Shown here: positions 5,896 to 13,276 of the stretch, piece after piece
Position numbering within the stretch: the first letter of the stretch is position 1
How the letters are laid out: every line of letters begins with the position of its first letter
NCBI GenBank assembly: GCA_038250515.1
Contig: JBBSCG010000050.1
Location: 1 to 13,989, forward strand
Length of the DNA stretch: 13,989 bases
Direction of reading: 5' to 3'
Source of the DNA: JAICUY01 sp038250515
GTDB taxonomy: Bacteria; Chloroflexota; Limnocylindria; QHBO01
Made by a program: the position numbers and the translations under genes
The notes under the pieces: generated by a model
Databases searched by the model: none
What the model was told of the DNA's origin: nothing
The model's input: only the letters and a program-made list of their open reading frames with translations

Positions 5896-6684
5896 ATGGA
5901 TCTGGGGCTGCGCGGCAGGACCGCGGTCGTCGGTGGCGCGTCGTCAGGACTCGGGGCAGCGATCGCAGAGCGGCTGGCCGACGAGGGCTGCCGGCTGCTG
6001 ATCTGGTCGCGCGGCGGCCCGCGCCTTGAAACGGTCGCGGCCGACCTGCGAAAGCGCCACGGCGCAGAGGTCCACGTCGCCGAGGCGGATGCCGCCCGAC
6101 CGGACGCCGCGACGATCGTCGGCGAGGCCGCGGCTCGCGCCTTCGACAGAGTCGACATCCTGGTCCTCAACGCTGGCGGGCCGCCGACCGTCGACCCGAC
6201 GGCAACGACTGACGAGGACTGGCAGCGATCGCTGCAGCTGCTGGCTGTGACGCCCATCGGTCTCGCGAATGCGATTCTGCCGGGCATGCGCCAGCGCCGA
6301 TGGGGCCGGCTGGTCGCCGTCCTGTCGTCCGGCGTGCGCCAACCGATCCCCGAGCTCGTCTACTCGAACGCCGGCCGGTCCGCGCTGGCCGCCTGGCTGA
6401 AGACGACGGCACGAAACGTCGCAGCCGACGGTGTGACCGTCAACGGAGTGATGCCCGGGCGCCTCGACACGCCGCGCGTCCAACAGCTTGACGACGAGGC
6501 GGCGCGGTCGCAGGGTCGCAACGTCGATGAGATCCGCGCCCAGCGGCTGACGAGCATCCCCGCCGGTCGCTACGGCGAGCCCGACGAGCTCGCCGCGCTG
6601 GTCGCCTTTCTCATCTCGGCGCCCGCCTCGTACGTCACCGGCCAGCTGATCGCGGTCGACGGCGGCCTGATCGCAGGTTACTGA
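5896..6684 (+). CDS. SDR-family protein with degenerate catalytic site (BKR-like, cd05344-type)
   Basis: A 262-aa Rossmann-fold short-chain dehydrogenase/reductase relative. The nucleotide loop is GGASSGLG (13-20) in place of TGxxxGIG. The NAG motif is present as VLNAGGPP (90-97), typical of the BKR-like SDR subgroup. The catalytic serine is likely S144 or S145 (AVLSSGVRQP). Tyr156 is present, but in the YxxxK motif (YSNAG) the lysine position is glycine, with Arg161 following. MPGRLDTPRV (186-195) and the C-terminal SYVTGQLIAVDGG are normal. Either chemistry differs or the protein only binds a ligand. The start is 1 bp after the decarboxylase stop and has no clear ribosome-binding site; coupling is likely. 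The substrate is unknown. Reduction of malonate semialdehyde would fit the neighbourhood but is doubtful with the missing lysine. Confidence 0.82.
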   Translation: MDLGLRGRTAVVGGASSGLGAAIAERLADEGCRLLIWSRGGPRLETVAADLRKRHGAEVHVAEADAARPDAATIVGEAAARAFDRVDILVLNAGGPPTVDPTATTDEDWQRSLQLLAVTPIGLANAILPGMRQRRWGRLVAVLSSGVRQPIPELVYSNAGRSALAAWLKTTARNVAADGVTVNGVMPGRLDTPRVQQLDDEAARSQGRNVDEIRAQRLTSIPAGRYGEPDELAALVAFLISAPASYVTGQLIAVDGGLIAGY

Positions 6685-7938
6685 TTGCCCGCGCTGCGCC
6701 TGGCCGCGGCGACCGCGCGGCGGCTGATCATCACCGCCCAGGGCCTCGCCGGCCGCCGCCCCAAGGCCGACGCCGACGGGATCGTGGCCGTGGTGGACCG
6801 GCTGCGCCGGCTGCAGCTCGATCCGACGCGCGCCGTGGAACGCAGCCACCTGCTCGTGCTGTGGAGCCGGCTCGGCGCCTACGACCCGGCGCTGCTCGAC
6901 GGCCTCCTCTGGCAGGATCCACGCCTGTTCGAGTACCAGGCGTTCATTGCGCCGACGGCCGACTACCCGCTGTTCGCGACCGCGATGTCCCGCTTTCCGG
7001 TGCGCGAAACGCCGCGGGCAAAACTCACGCGCGAATGGCTTGCCGCGAACCACGCACTGGCCGCGCATATCGTCAGCGAAATCCGGTCACGCGCTGCGCT
7101 GCCGTCGAGCGCCTTCGAGGACCGTGCCGTGCGCGCTTGGCAATCGTCCGGCTGGTCGGACAAGCGCAACGTCGGTCGCATGCTCGAGCTGCTGGCGGCG
7201 GGCGGCACGGTCATTGTCGCCGGCCGCGACGGCGGCCAGCGAATCTGGGACCTTCCGGAGCGGCATCTGCCCGACTGGGTCGACCGACAGCCGCTGCCCC
7301 TCGACGAGGCCCTTCGACAGGCGGTGGACCGGTCGGTGCGATCGCAGGGCATCGCGCCGGTGCCGCCGCCGTCCCCCTTCAGCGCCGCTCCCTGGCCAAT
7401 CGCCGGCCTACCGACGGCATCGGTCAAGGCAGCCGTGGAGGAACTCGTGAAGGCTAAACGGCTGATTGCCGCCGAGGTCTTCGAGGCCGATGGGACCGCC
7501 TGGCGCGGCAAGTGGTTCATCCACGCCGACGCTGTCGCGATGCTTGACATCCTGGAGAGCGAGGTAGCCGAACCGCGCACCACGCTTCTCTCGCCGTTCG
7601 ACCCGATGGTCGCCGACCGCGACCGGCTGGAGCGCCTGTTCGACTTCCGCTATTGCCTGGAGATCTACGTCCCGGTCGCCAAGCGCGAGTTCGGCTACTG
7701 GGTGATGCCGATCCTCCACGGCGAGCGGTTCATCGGTCGGCTCGACCTCAAGATGGACCGATCAACCAGCCGGCTCATCATCAACGCGCTATTTGCCGAA
7801 GCCGATGCTCCGTTGGACGCGTCCACAGGCGCCGCGGTGCGTGGGGCCCTCGACGACCTGGCGAGATTCCTGAATGCCGACGGGATCGAGCTTCGCGGAG
7901 CGGCGCCACCGGCGTGGGCGGCCGCCATTTCGACATAA
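6685..7938 (+). CDS. YcaQ/AlkZ-type HTH_42 DNA glycosylase (interstrand crosslink repair family)
   Basis: A 417-aa protein, close to the roughly 410 aa of E. coli YcaQ. These tandem winged-helix glycosylases remove alkylated or crosslinked bases from DNA. The catalytic QxD/QxQ motif is visible as Q44-L45-D46 in RRLQLDPTRAVERSHLLVLW followed by SRLG, i.e. the YcaQ-type QxD rather than the AlkZ-type QxQ. SDKRNVGRMLELLAAGGTVI (about 157-176) is one winged-helix segment. The C-terminal TLLSPFDPMVADRDRLERLF, FRYCLEIY and GRLDLKMDR blocks are strongly conserved in the family. The start is a TTG directly abutting the SDR stop (TGATTG). No in-frame ATG or GTG occurs before codon 34, and starting there would delete the conserved first helix. 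It is probably the last gene of the 3930-7938 transcription unit. The family call is firm; substrate range is inferred. Confidence 0.88.
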   Translation: MPALRLAAATARRLIITAQGLAGRRPKADADGIVAVVDRLRRLQLDPTRAVERSHLLVLWSRLGAYDPALLDGLLWQDPRLFEYQAFIAPTADYPLFATAMSRFPVRETPRAKLTREWLAANHALAAHIVSEIRSRAALPSSAFEDRAVRAWQSSGWSDKRNVGRMLELLAAGGTVIVAGRDGGQRIWDLPERHLPDWVDRQPLPLDEALRQAVDRSVRSQGIAPVPPPSPFSAAPWPIAGLPTASVKAAVEELVKAKRLIAAEVFEADGTAWRGKWFIHADAVAMLDILESEVAEPRTTLLSPFDPMVADRDRLERLFDFRYCLEIYVPVAKREFGYWVMPILHGERFIGRLDLKMDRSTSRLIINALFAEADAPLDASTGAAVRGALDDLARFLNADGIELRGAAPPAWAAAIST

Positions 7939-7939
7939 C

Positions 7940-7954
7940 GCTCCCTGTGGGAGC
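7940..7954 (+). terminator. Short hairpin right after the YcaQ-type gene
   Basis: GCTCCC-TGT-GGGAGC forms a 6-bp perfect stem with a 3-nt loop beginning 2 nt after the TAA stop. The following TCGTATC is only weakly T-rich, so intrinsic termination is plausible but not assured. Confidence 0.4.
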
Positions 7955-7974
7955 TCGTATCTACGGGGAATCGG

Positions 7975-8087
7975 CCGCTAATCGTCGAACCGAGACGATA
8001 CTGACTCTCAGAGGTCTCGATATGGGCCGTCAGCGGTGGAATCCTGAGATAAGGCTCCCTCAGACGCCCGTTAGCGCCCCTCGGGCG
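7975..8087 (+). other. Cluster of inverted repeats in the 230-bp gap before the transporter operon
   Basis: This gap holds nested complementary segments. CCGCT (7975-7979) pairs with AGCGG (8032-8036). Inside it CGAGAC (7991-7996) pairs with GTCTCG (8014-8019), and inside that CTGA (8001-8004) pairs with TCAG (8008-8011). Two further hairpins follow: CTGAG/CTCAG (8044-8048/8059-8063) and CGCCC-CTC-GGGCG (8075-8087). No coding ORF is credible here. The elements lie upstream of the likely promoter at 8125-8133, so they would be in the 3' region of the upstream transcript or act as DNA sites rather than as the leader of the aminotransferase gene. No known riboswitch family is recognised. Confidence 0.3.
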
Positions 8088-8124
8088 AAGTAGCAGCGAA
8101 ATCGGGTGCAATGTTGCCCTGATG

Positions 8125-8133
8125 TGCTGTAAT
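8125..8133 (+). promoter_or_regulatory. Likely extended -10 promoter of the aminotransferase-ABC operon
   Basis: TGC-TGTAAT matches an extended -10 (TGn plus a hexamer agreeing with TATAAT at 5 of 6 positions). A start about 7 nt downstream would give a leader of about 29 nt carrying GAGG (8159-8162), 6 nt before the ATG at 8169. No good -35 is seen, which is tolerable for an extended -10 promoter. Confidence 0.4.
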
Positions 8134-8168
8134 CGGCGCCCCACACTGAACGCGCCCCGAGGTTCCAG

Positions 8169-9500
8169 ATGACCGTCACCGAATCAACGAAGCTGACAGC
8201 GGACGAGATCGTCCGCCTCTGCCGTGAGCACACCATCTTCTCCTGGTCAGCGCAGGCCAAGATCAACCCGATCGTGATCGATCACGCGGAGGGCATCTAC
8301 TTCTGGGATCGGGACGGCAAGCGCTACATCGACTTCAACTCGCAGCTGATGAGCGTCAATATCGGTCACGGTGACACTCGCGTGGCCGATGCCATCGCCG
8401 AGCAGGCCCACAAGCTCGCCTTTGCCGCGCCGCAGTTCGCCACCGAGGTGCGAGGACGGTTGGGCGCCCTGCTGGCCGAGCTGACGCCAGGCGACCTGGA
8501 CCACTTCTTCTTCACCCTCGGCGGGTCGGAGGCCAACGAGAACGCGCTGCGCATGGCGCGCATGTTCACCGGTCGCCAGAAGGTGATGGCCCGATACCGC
8601 TCCTACCACGGTGCGACCGCCGGCTCGATCAGCGTCACCGGCGACCCCCGACGCTGGGCGTCGGAACCGGCGGTGCCCGGCGTGGTGCGGGTGATGGATC
8701 CGTATCGGTATGGGAATCCGGAGCCCGATCCGGTCGACGAGCATATGGCCTACCTCGACGAGGTCATCAACTACGAAGGGCCCGATACGATCGCGGCCTT
8801 CATCCTGGAGACGGTCACGGGGACGAACGGCATCCTCGTCCCGCCCGACGGCTACCTGCAGGGCGTGCGCGAGCTGTGCACCAGGTACGGCATCGTGATG
8901 ATCTGCGACGAGGTGATGGCTGGCTTCGGGCGCACCGGCCGCTGGTTCGCGGTCGACCACTGGGACGTGGTGCCTGACCTGCTGACGATGGCAAAGGGGC
9001 TCACCAGCTCGTACATGCCGCTCGGCGCAGTGGCCGTCAGCGACCGAATTGCCAAATACTTCGACGACCGCGTCTACCAGGGCGGCCTGACCTACTCGGC
9101 ACACCCCATCAGCTGCGCCGCGGCGATCGCCGCCGTCGGCGTGCTGCGCGACGACGACCTTGTTGGCAATGCCGACCGCCTGGGGCCGGTCCTGGCCGAG
9201 CAGCTCGCCGGTCTCAAGAAGCGCCATCCGAGCGTCGGGACGGTGCGCAGCCTGGGCCTGTTCGGGATCGTCGAGCTGGTGCGCAGCCGCGACCCGTGGG
9301 TCCCGCTGGCGCCCTTCAACGGCTCCTCCCCGGAGATGGCCGCGCTCGATAAGCGCTTCAAGGCCGATGGCCTGTACACCATGACCCACTGGAACGCGTT
9401 CTTCACCAACCCGCCCCTGTGCATCAACGAGGAGCAACTGCGGGAAGGCTTCGCGATCATCGACCGCGCGCTGGAGGACACGGATGCATCGGTCGCCTAG
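8169..9500 (+). CDS. Class III (omega) aminotransferase, probable beta-alanine/omega-amino acid:2-oxoacid aminotransferase
   Basis: A 443-aa fold-type I PLP enzyme of aminotransferase class III. The PLP lysine is K276 in LLTMAKGLTSSYMPLGAVAV. The aspartate contacting the pyridine nitrogen is D247 in MICDEVMAGFGRTGRWF. The phosphate loop lies at about 117-122 (LGGSEANENALRMAR), and YRSYHGATAGSISVTGDPRR (143-162) is the conserved core. In this context it would convert beta-alanine (from uracil) or 3-aminoisobutyrate (from thymine) to a semialdehyde. Related enzymes also act on taurine with pyruvate or 2-oxoglutarate, and that alternative cannot be excluded because the importer family includes taurine systems. 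GAGG 6 nt upstream supports the start. It overlaps the first permease gene by 17 bp, so enzyme and importer are almost certainly co-expressed. Confidence 0.87.
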   Translation: MTVTESTKLTADEIVRLCREHTIFSWSAQAKINPIVIDHAEGIYFWDRDGKRYIDFNSQLMSVNIGHGDTRVADAIAEQAHKLAFAAPQFATEVRGRLGALLAELTPGDLDHFFFTLGGSEANENALRMARMFTGRQKVMARYRSYHGATAGSISVTGDPRRWASEPAVPGVVRVMDPYRYGNPEPDPVDEHMAYLDEVINYEGPDTIAAFILETVTGTNGILVPPDGYLQGVRELCTRYGIVMICDEVMAGFGRTGRWFAVDHWDVVPDLLTMAKGLTSSYMPLGAVAVSDRIAKYFDDRVYQGGLTYSAHPISCAAAIAAVGVLRDDDLVGNADRLGPVLAEQLAGLKKRHPSVGTVRSLGLFGIVELVRSRDPWVPLAPFNGSSPEMAALDKRFKADGLYTMTHWNAFFTNPPLCINEEQLREGFAIIDRALEDTDASVA

Positions 9501-10377
9501 GCCGGCGACCGATGACGCGCCCGCTCACGGTCGCGCGCGCCGCATTCTCACCTTTGTCGCGTTCTTCCTGGCTCTGCTGGTGCTGTGGGAAGGGGCCAAA
9601 CTGCTCGGCGGAGATCCGTGGCGCTACTTCGGGATGGTGTGGCGTCCGCCGCTGCACTTCAGCTTCGCGAGCGACCTGAACCTGCCGCATGTCTGGGACG
9701 TGCTCGGCGCGATGCTGCGACCGGTGCAGCGCGGCACGGATCAGAGCCTCGGGGCATACCTCGTCGGCGCATCGGCCTATACCTGGCGGGAAGCGGCCAT
9801 CGGCTTCGTTGCGGGCGCGATGCTCGGCATCTCGCTGGCGGCTGCCTTCGTCCACTCACGGCTCCTCGAACGGGCCTTCGTGCCCTACGTCATCGCCAGC
9901 CAGACCGTGCCCATCGTGGCGTTGGCGCCGATGGTCGTGTTCGCCTTCGGCCAGGACGTGACCAGCGTGGTGATCATCGCCACCTACCTCACCTTCTTTC
10001 CGGTGACCATCGCCATGATCGTTGGCCTGCGCTCACCCGACCCGCGTGCGCTGGAGCTGATGCGCTCGTATGCGGCATCGAGCTGGAGCGTCTTCTGGAA
10101 GGTGCGCATGCCGGCGTCGCTGCCCTATCTGTTCACCGCGCTGAAAATCAGTGCCACGGCCTCGATCGTTGGCGCGATCATCGGCGAGGGACCCGGCGGC
10201 ATTCCCGATGGGCTGGGGCGGGCCATCATCAACTTCAACCAGCAGTACGTCTCGGGGCCGGAGAAACTGTGGGCGGCGGTGGTCGCCTCGGCCGTGCTCG
10301 GCATAGTCTTCTTCGTGCTCATTCGCTTTGCCGAGGCGTTCACCCTCAAAGGACGACCCGACGCGGTGATCGCATGA
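9484..10377 (+). CDS. ABC transporter permease (BPD_transp_1, NMT1/taurine-type importer), first copy
   Basis: A 297-aa inner-membrane permease with about six hydrophobic segments: TM1 at about 21-40, then about 103-123, 138-157, 160-182, 220-237 and 263-281. The cytoplasmic coupling (EAA-type) loop reads ALELMRSYAASSWSVFWKVR then MPASLPYLFTALK (189-221). Between TM1 and TM2 it carries an unusually long extracytoplasmic stretch of about 60 residues (40-100) that the second permease lacks. The start overlaps the aminotransferase end by 17 bp and is supported by GGAGG (9473-9477), 6 nt upstream. The stop overlaps the ATPase start as ATGA. It probably pairs with the second permease as a heterodimer. 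Confidence 0.9.
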   Translation: MHRSPRPATDDAPAHGRARRILTFVAFFLALLVLWEGAKLLGGDPWRYFGMVWRPPLHFSFASDLNLPHVWDVLGAMLRPVQRGTDQSLGAYLVGASAYTWREAAIGFVAGAMLGISLAAAFVHSRLLERAFVPYVIASQTVPIVALAPMVVFAFGQDVTSVVIIATYLTFFPVTIAMIVGLRSPDPRALELMRSYAASSWSVFWKVRMPASLPYLFTALKISATASIVGAIIGEGPGGIPDGLGRAIINFNQQYVSGPEKLWAAVVASAVLGIVFFVLIRFAEAFTLKGRPDAVIA

Positions 10378-11186
10378 CGAGCCGCCAGAACGACGTCGTC
10401 GTCCGCGCTTCCGGCGTCGACAAGTCGTTTATGCGTGACGGGCAGGTGGTCACGACCGCGCTGTCCGGGATCGACCTAGAGATCCGCCGCGGCGAGTTCA
10501 TCTCGCTGATCGGTCCGTCCGGCTGCGGAAAGTCAACGCTCCTGCGCGTGATCGGCGACCTGACCGCACCGTCGGCGGGCAGCATCAGCGTCAACGGCAA
10601 GCCAGCACGCCAGGCACGCCGTGACCGCGACTACGGCATCGTGTTCCAGGCCCCGGTTCTGTTCGATTGGCGCACCGTCGAGGACAACGTTCGCCTGCCC
10701 CTCGAGCTGCTGGGCCAGAGCCGGGCGCAACGCGACGGGCGCGCTGACGAGATGTTGGCATTGGTGGAGCTGACCGATTTCGCGGGGCATCATCCGTATC
10801 AGCTTTCCGGCGGGATGCAGCAGCGGGTGGCGATCGCGCGGGCATTGGCCCTCGAGCCGTCGCTGCTGCTGATGGATGAGCCGTTCGGCGCGCTGGACGA
10901 GATGACCCGCGAGCGGATGAACAGCGAGCTGCTCAGGATCTGGCAGAAGACCGGCACGACCGTGATCTTCGTCACGCACTCGATTCCCGAGGCGGTGTTC
11001 CTCTCGACCCGCGTCGTCGTGATGAGCGCGAGACCGGGACGCGTGACGGACGTGATCGAGACCGACCTGCCACAGCCACGTTCCGACCAGACGCGCGAGG
11101 AGCCGCGCTATTTCGAGCGGATCACCCAGGTCCGCGAGGCGCTCCGCGCCGGCGAGCCTTCGCGAAGCTCGGAGATGCCGCCATGA
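10374..11186 (+). CDS. ABC transporter ATP-binding protein (SsuB/TauB/ThiZ-type)
   Basis: A 270-aa nucleotide-binding subunit with every expected motif in order: Walker A GPSGCGKST (47-55), Q-loop GIVFQAPVLFDWRTVEDNV (88-106), signature LSGGMQQR (144-151), Walker B LLLMDEPFGALDE (164-176) and the switch histidine H202 in FVTHSIPEA. The sequence is typical of ATPases serving nitrate, sulfonate, taurine and pyrimidine importers. It energises import through the two flanking permeases. Its start and stop both overlap the neighbouring permease genes as ATGA, indicating stoichiometric co-translation. Confidence 0.94.
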   Translation: MTSRQNDVVVRASGVDKSFMRDGQVVTTALSGIDLEIRRGEFISLIGPSGCGKSTLLRVIGDLTAPSAGSISVNGKPARQARRDRDYGIVFQAPVLFDWRTVEDNVRLPLELLGQSRAQRDGRADEMLALVELTDFAGHHPYQLSGGMQQRVAIARALALEPSLLLMDEPFGALDEMTRERMNSELLRIWQKTGTTVIFVTHSIPEAVFLSTRVVVMSARPGRVTDVIETDLPQPRSDQTREEPRYFERITQVREALRAGEPSRSSEMPP

Positions 11187-12043
11187 CCAGTGTGGCACCG
11201 AGCGTCGGTGTTCCGCTTCCCTCGCCGCTGGGCCGGCAGCGCACGGGTCGCTTCGGGCGCGCGCTCAGCGACTACCTGCCGGCGCTGGTCGCCTTCGTCG
11301 CCATCGTCGCCATCTGGGAATTCGCCGCCTCGCGCCTGCAGACGCGGCCGTATGTCATGCCGCCGCCCTCCGCGATCATCAACGCGCTGGTCGAGAACTG
11401 GAGCGGGGGCCGCTGGCCGCTGTTTGCATCGGCGCAGCACACCTTCATCGAGGCGCTCGGCGGCCTGGTCATCGGTACCGTGATCGGGCTCGTCGTGGCC
11501 TTCGCCGTCTCCCGCTGGGCATCCGCACGTGACGCGGTGCTGCCGGTCGCCGTGGCGGCAAATGCAATCCCGATCATCGCCATCGCCCCGATCATCAACA
11601 ACTGGTTCGGCGTGCTCGAGCCACTCTCGAAGATGATGATGGCGGCGTTGCTGGTCTTCTTCCCGGTGATGATCAACGTCACCCGCGGCCTGACCCAGGT
11701 CGAGCCGGCGGCGCTGGAGCTGATGCGTTCGTATGCCGCCAGCGAGGGCGAGATTCTGCGCAAGGTGCGCATCCCGAACGCGCTGCCCTTCTTCCTCACC
11801 GCGCTGAAGGTGGGCGCCACCCTGAGCCTCATCGGCGCCATCGTGGGTGAGTATTTCGGTGGCTCGTCGGAGGTGGTCGGCCGCATCGTGGTGCAGAGCG
11901 CCAGCGCGCTGCGCTTTGACGTGACGTGGGCAGCCATCCTGCTCGGCGCGGCCGCCGGGATCGTCTTCTACCTGGCCATCGTGGTCATCGAGCGGGTGCT
12001 GATCCCCTGGCATCCGTCGGTCCGCGGGGAGGAGCGCCAATAA
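11183..12043 (+). CDS. ABC transporter permease (BPD_transp_1), second copy
   Basis: A 286-aa permease with a cytoplasmic N-terminus of about 30 residues, TM1 at about 31-48, and further segments at about 93-110, 118-136, 150-165, 205-222 and 250-270. The coupling loop AALELMRSYAASEGEILRKV then RIPNALPFFLTALK (176-209) is nearly the same as in the first permease through ELMRSYAAS, showing common ancestry. PYVMPPPSAIINALVENW is the usual periplasmic entry of this class. It starts by ATGA overlap with the ATPase gene and has GGAG about 8 nt upstream. A 78-96 bp gap with a possible promoter separates it from the binding protein. Confidence 0.9.
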   Translation: MTSVAPSVGVPLPSPLGRQRTGRFGRALSDYLPALVAFVAIVAIWEFAASRLQTRPYVMPPPSAIINALVENWSGGRWPLFASAQHTFIEALGGLVIGTVIGLVVAFAVSRWASARDAVLPVAVAANAIPIIAIAPIINNWFGVLEPLSKMMMAALLVFFPVMINVTRGLTQVEPAALELMRSYAASEGEILRKVRIPNALPFFLTALKVGATLSLIGAIVGEYFGGSSEVVGRIVVQSASALRFDVTWAAILLGAAAGIVFYLAIVVIERVLIPWHPSVRGEERQ

Positions 12044-12047
12044 GGGG

Positions 12048-12076
12048 TTCGCAGGGGTCATGCGGCGACGTACTAT
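12048..12076 (+). promoter_or_regulatory. Possible internal promoter for the binding-protein gene
   Basis: TTCGCA (12048-12053) and TACTAT (12071-12076) each match the -35 and -10 consensus at 4 of 6 positions, with an ideal 17-bp spacer. They lie just after the second permease stop, about 64 nt before the lipoprotein ATG. A separate promoter would allow extra binding protein relative to the membrane subunits. Confidence 0.35.
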
Positions 12077-12123
12077 CCGGCGCACGCTCAGCTGGGACTG
12101 GCCGCCCGAGCATCGGCCGTAAT

Positions 12124-12130
12124 GGAGGAG
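12124..12130 (+). promoter_or_regulatory. Ribosome-binding site deciding the binding-protein start
   Basis: GGAGGAG lies 9 nt before the ATG at 12140. It would be inside the coding region if the in-frame ATG at 12122 were used, so the 12140 start is preferred. Confidence 0.7.
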
Positions 12131-12139
12131 TTCCGTTTC

Positions 12140-13252
12140 ATGCACCGACCTCGCGTATTCATGGGCGTGGCGGCAGCCGCCATGCTCGTTTTGTCTGCCT
12201 GTGGCAGCGCCGGCACCGGCAGCAGCAGCGGCAGCAGCGGCAGCCCGGCCACCAAGGTGAGCCTTCAGCTGCAGTGGACGCCGCAGGCTCAGTTTGCCGG
12301 GTATTTCGCGGCCGATGAGCAGGGCTACTACAGCGATGAAGGCCTCGACGTGACCTTCGTCCCCGGCGGTCCCGACGTGGTACCGCAGCAGGTCGGCTCG
12401 GCGGCTGATGGCCCCGAGTTCACCATCTCATGGGTGCCGAAGGTGCTCGAATCCCGCGAGCAGGGCTCCGACCTCGTCGATATCGGGCAGGTCTTCCAGC
12501 GCTCCGGCACGCTGTCGGTCTCGTGGAAAGACTCGAACATCACCGCGCCGGCGAACTTCAAGGGCAAGAAGATCGGGGTATGGGACTTCGGCAACGAGTT
12601 CGAGGTCACCGCGGCAGCCAAGGGAGCCGGCCTCGAGGTCGGCACCGACTACGAGAAGGTGATTCAGCCGTTCGACATGTCGCTGTTGCTGAACCGCCAG
12701 ATCGATACGGCGGAGGCGATGCGCTACAACGAGTACGCGCAGGTCCTCGAGGCCACCAATCCGGACACTGGCAAGCTCTATCAGCCGGGCGATCTGAACG
12801 TCATCGACTACAACGAGGTCGGGACGGCGATGCTCCAGGACGCCATCTTCGCGCGCGCCGCCTGGCTCAAGCAGGCGGGCAACGAGGATACGGCGGTCAA
12901 GTTCCTGCGGGCCTCGTTCAAGGGCTGGATCTACTGCCGCGACAAGCCAGCCGATTGCGTCCAGTACACGACCAAGGCTGGTTCGACGCTCGGAGCCGGC
13001 CACCAGGCCTGGATGATGAACGAGATCAACCCGCTGATCTGGCCCTCGCCGAACGGAATCGGCATGCTCGACAAGACGGCCTGGGACCAGACGGTCAAGA
13101 TCGCGCACGACTTCGGGGTGATCAAGGATCAGCCGGCAGACGGCGCCTACCGGACCGATCTTGCGGAAAAGGCCCTGGCTGACCTCGGCGACGCCGCCAA
13201 GGGCACCGACTTCAAGAAGGGCACCGTCGAGGTGACCGCCAAGGGCGAATAG
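12140..13252 (+). CDS. ABC transporter substrate-binding lipoprotein, NMT1/THI5 (pyrimidine/riboflavin/taurine-type) family
   Basis: A 370-aa binding protein. The signal peptide ends in lipobox LSAC with C21 as the lipidated residue, followed by a Gly/Ser linker (22-35) coded by GGC/AGC repeats. The mature domain begins KVSLQLQWTPQAQFAGYFAA (39-58), then DEQGYYSDEGLDVTFVPGGPD, the NMT1-like signature shared with ThiY and RibY-type proteins. KGKKIGVWDFGNEFEV (141-156) starts the second lobe. It presents ligand to the upstream permease pair. In a locus with dihydropyrimidinase and beta-ureidopropionase the ligand is likely a pyrimidine base or related ring compound, with taurine or another amino compound as the alternative. 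The start is set by GGAGGAG 9 nt upstream. It ends 24 bp before a strong hairpin terminator. Confidence 0.9.
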   Translation: MHRPRVFMGVAAAAMLVLSACGSAGTGSSSGSSGSPATKVSLQLQWTPQAQFAGYFAADEQGYYSDEGLDVTFVPGGPDVVPQQVGSAADGPEFTISWVPKVLESREQGSDLVDIGQVFQRSGTLSVSWKDSNITAPANFKGKKIGVWDFGNEFEVTAAAKGAGLEVGTDYEKVIQPFDMSLLLNRQIDTAEAMRYNEYAQVLEATNPDTGKLYQPGDLNVIDYNEVGTAMLQDAIFARAAWLKQAGNEDTAVKFLRASFKGWIYCRDKPADCVQYTTKAGSTLGAGHQAWMMNEINPLIWPSPNGIGMLDKTAWDQTVKIAHDFGVIKDQPADGAYRTDLAEKALADLGDAAKGTDFKKGTVEVTAKGE

Positions 13253-13276
13253 GTCCACGTTCTGACCGATGCGGGC

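Noticed and set aside
8041..8168. TPP riboswitch ahead of the NMT1/THI5-type importer operon, suggested by CTGAGAT at 8044-8050
   Set aside because: Only the short CTGAGA motif matches. The second-half core of the TPP aptamer (GAACCTGAT-like segment and GCGTAGGGA-like end) is absent, and the likely promoter lies downstream of the motif.
12200..12246. GGC/AGC coding microsatellite in the lipoprotein as a phase-variable tract
   Set aside because: The units are in frame, imperfect and encode the ordinary Gly/Ser linker after a lipobox; length changes would not shift the frame.
8169..13252. Taurine uptake and degradation operon
   Set aside because: The importer and aminotransferase families permit it, but no taurine dioxygenase or sulfoacetaldehyde acetyltransferase is present and the locus carries pyrimidine-degradation enzymes. 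Kept only as an alternative.
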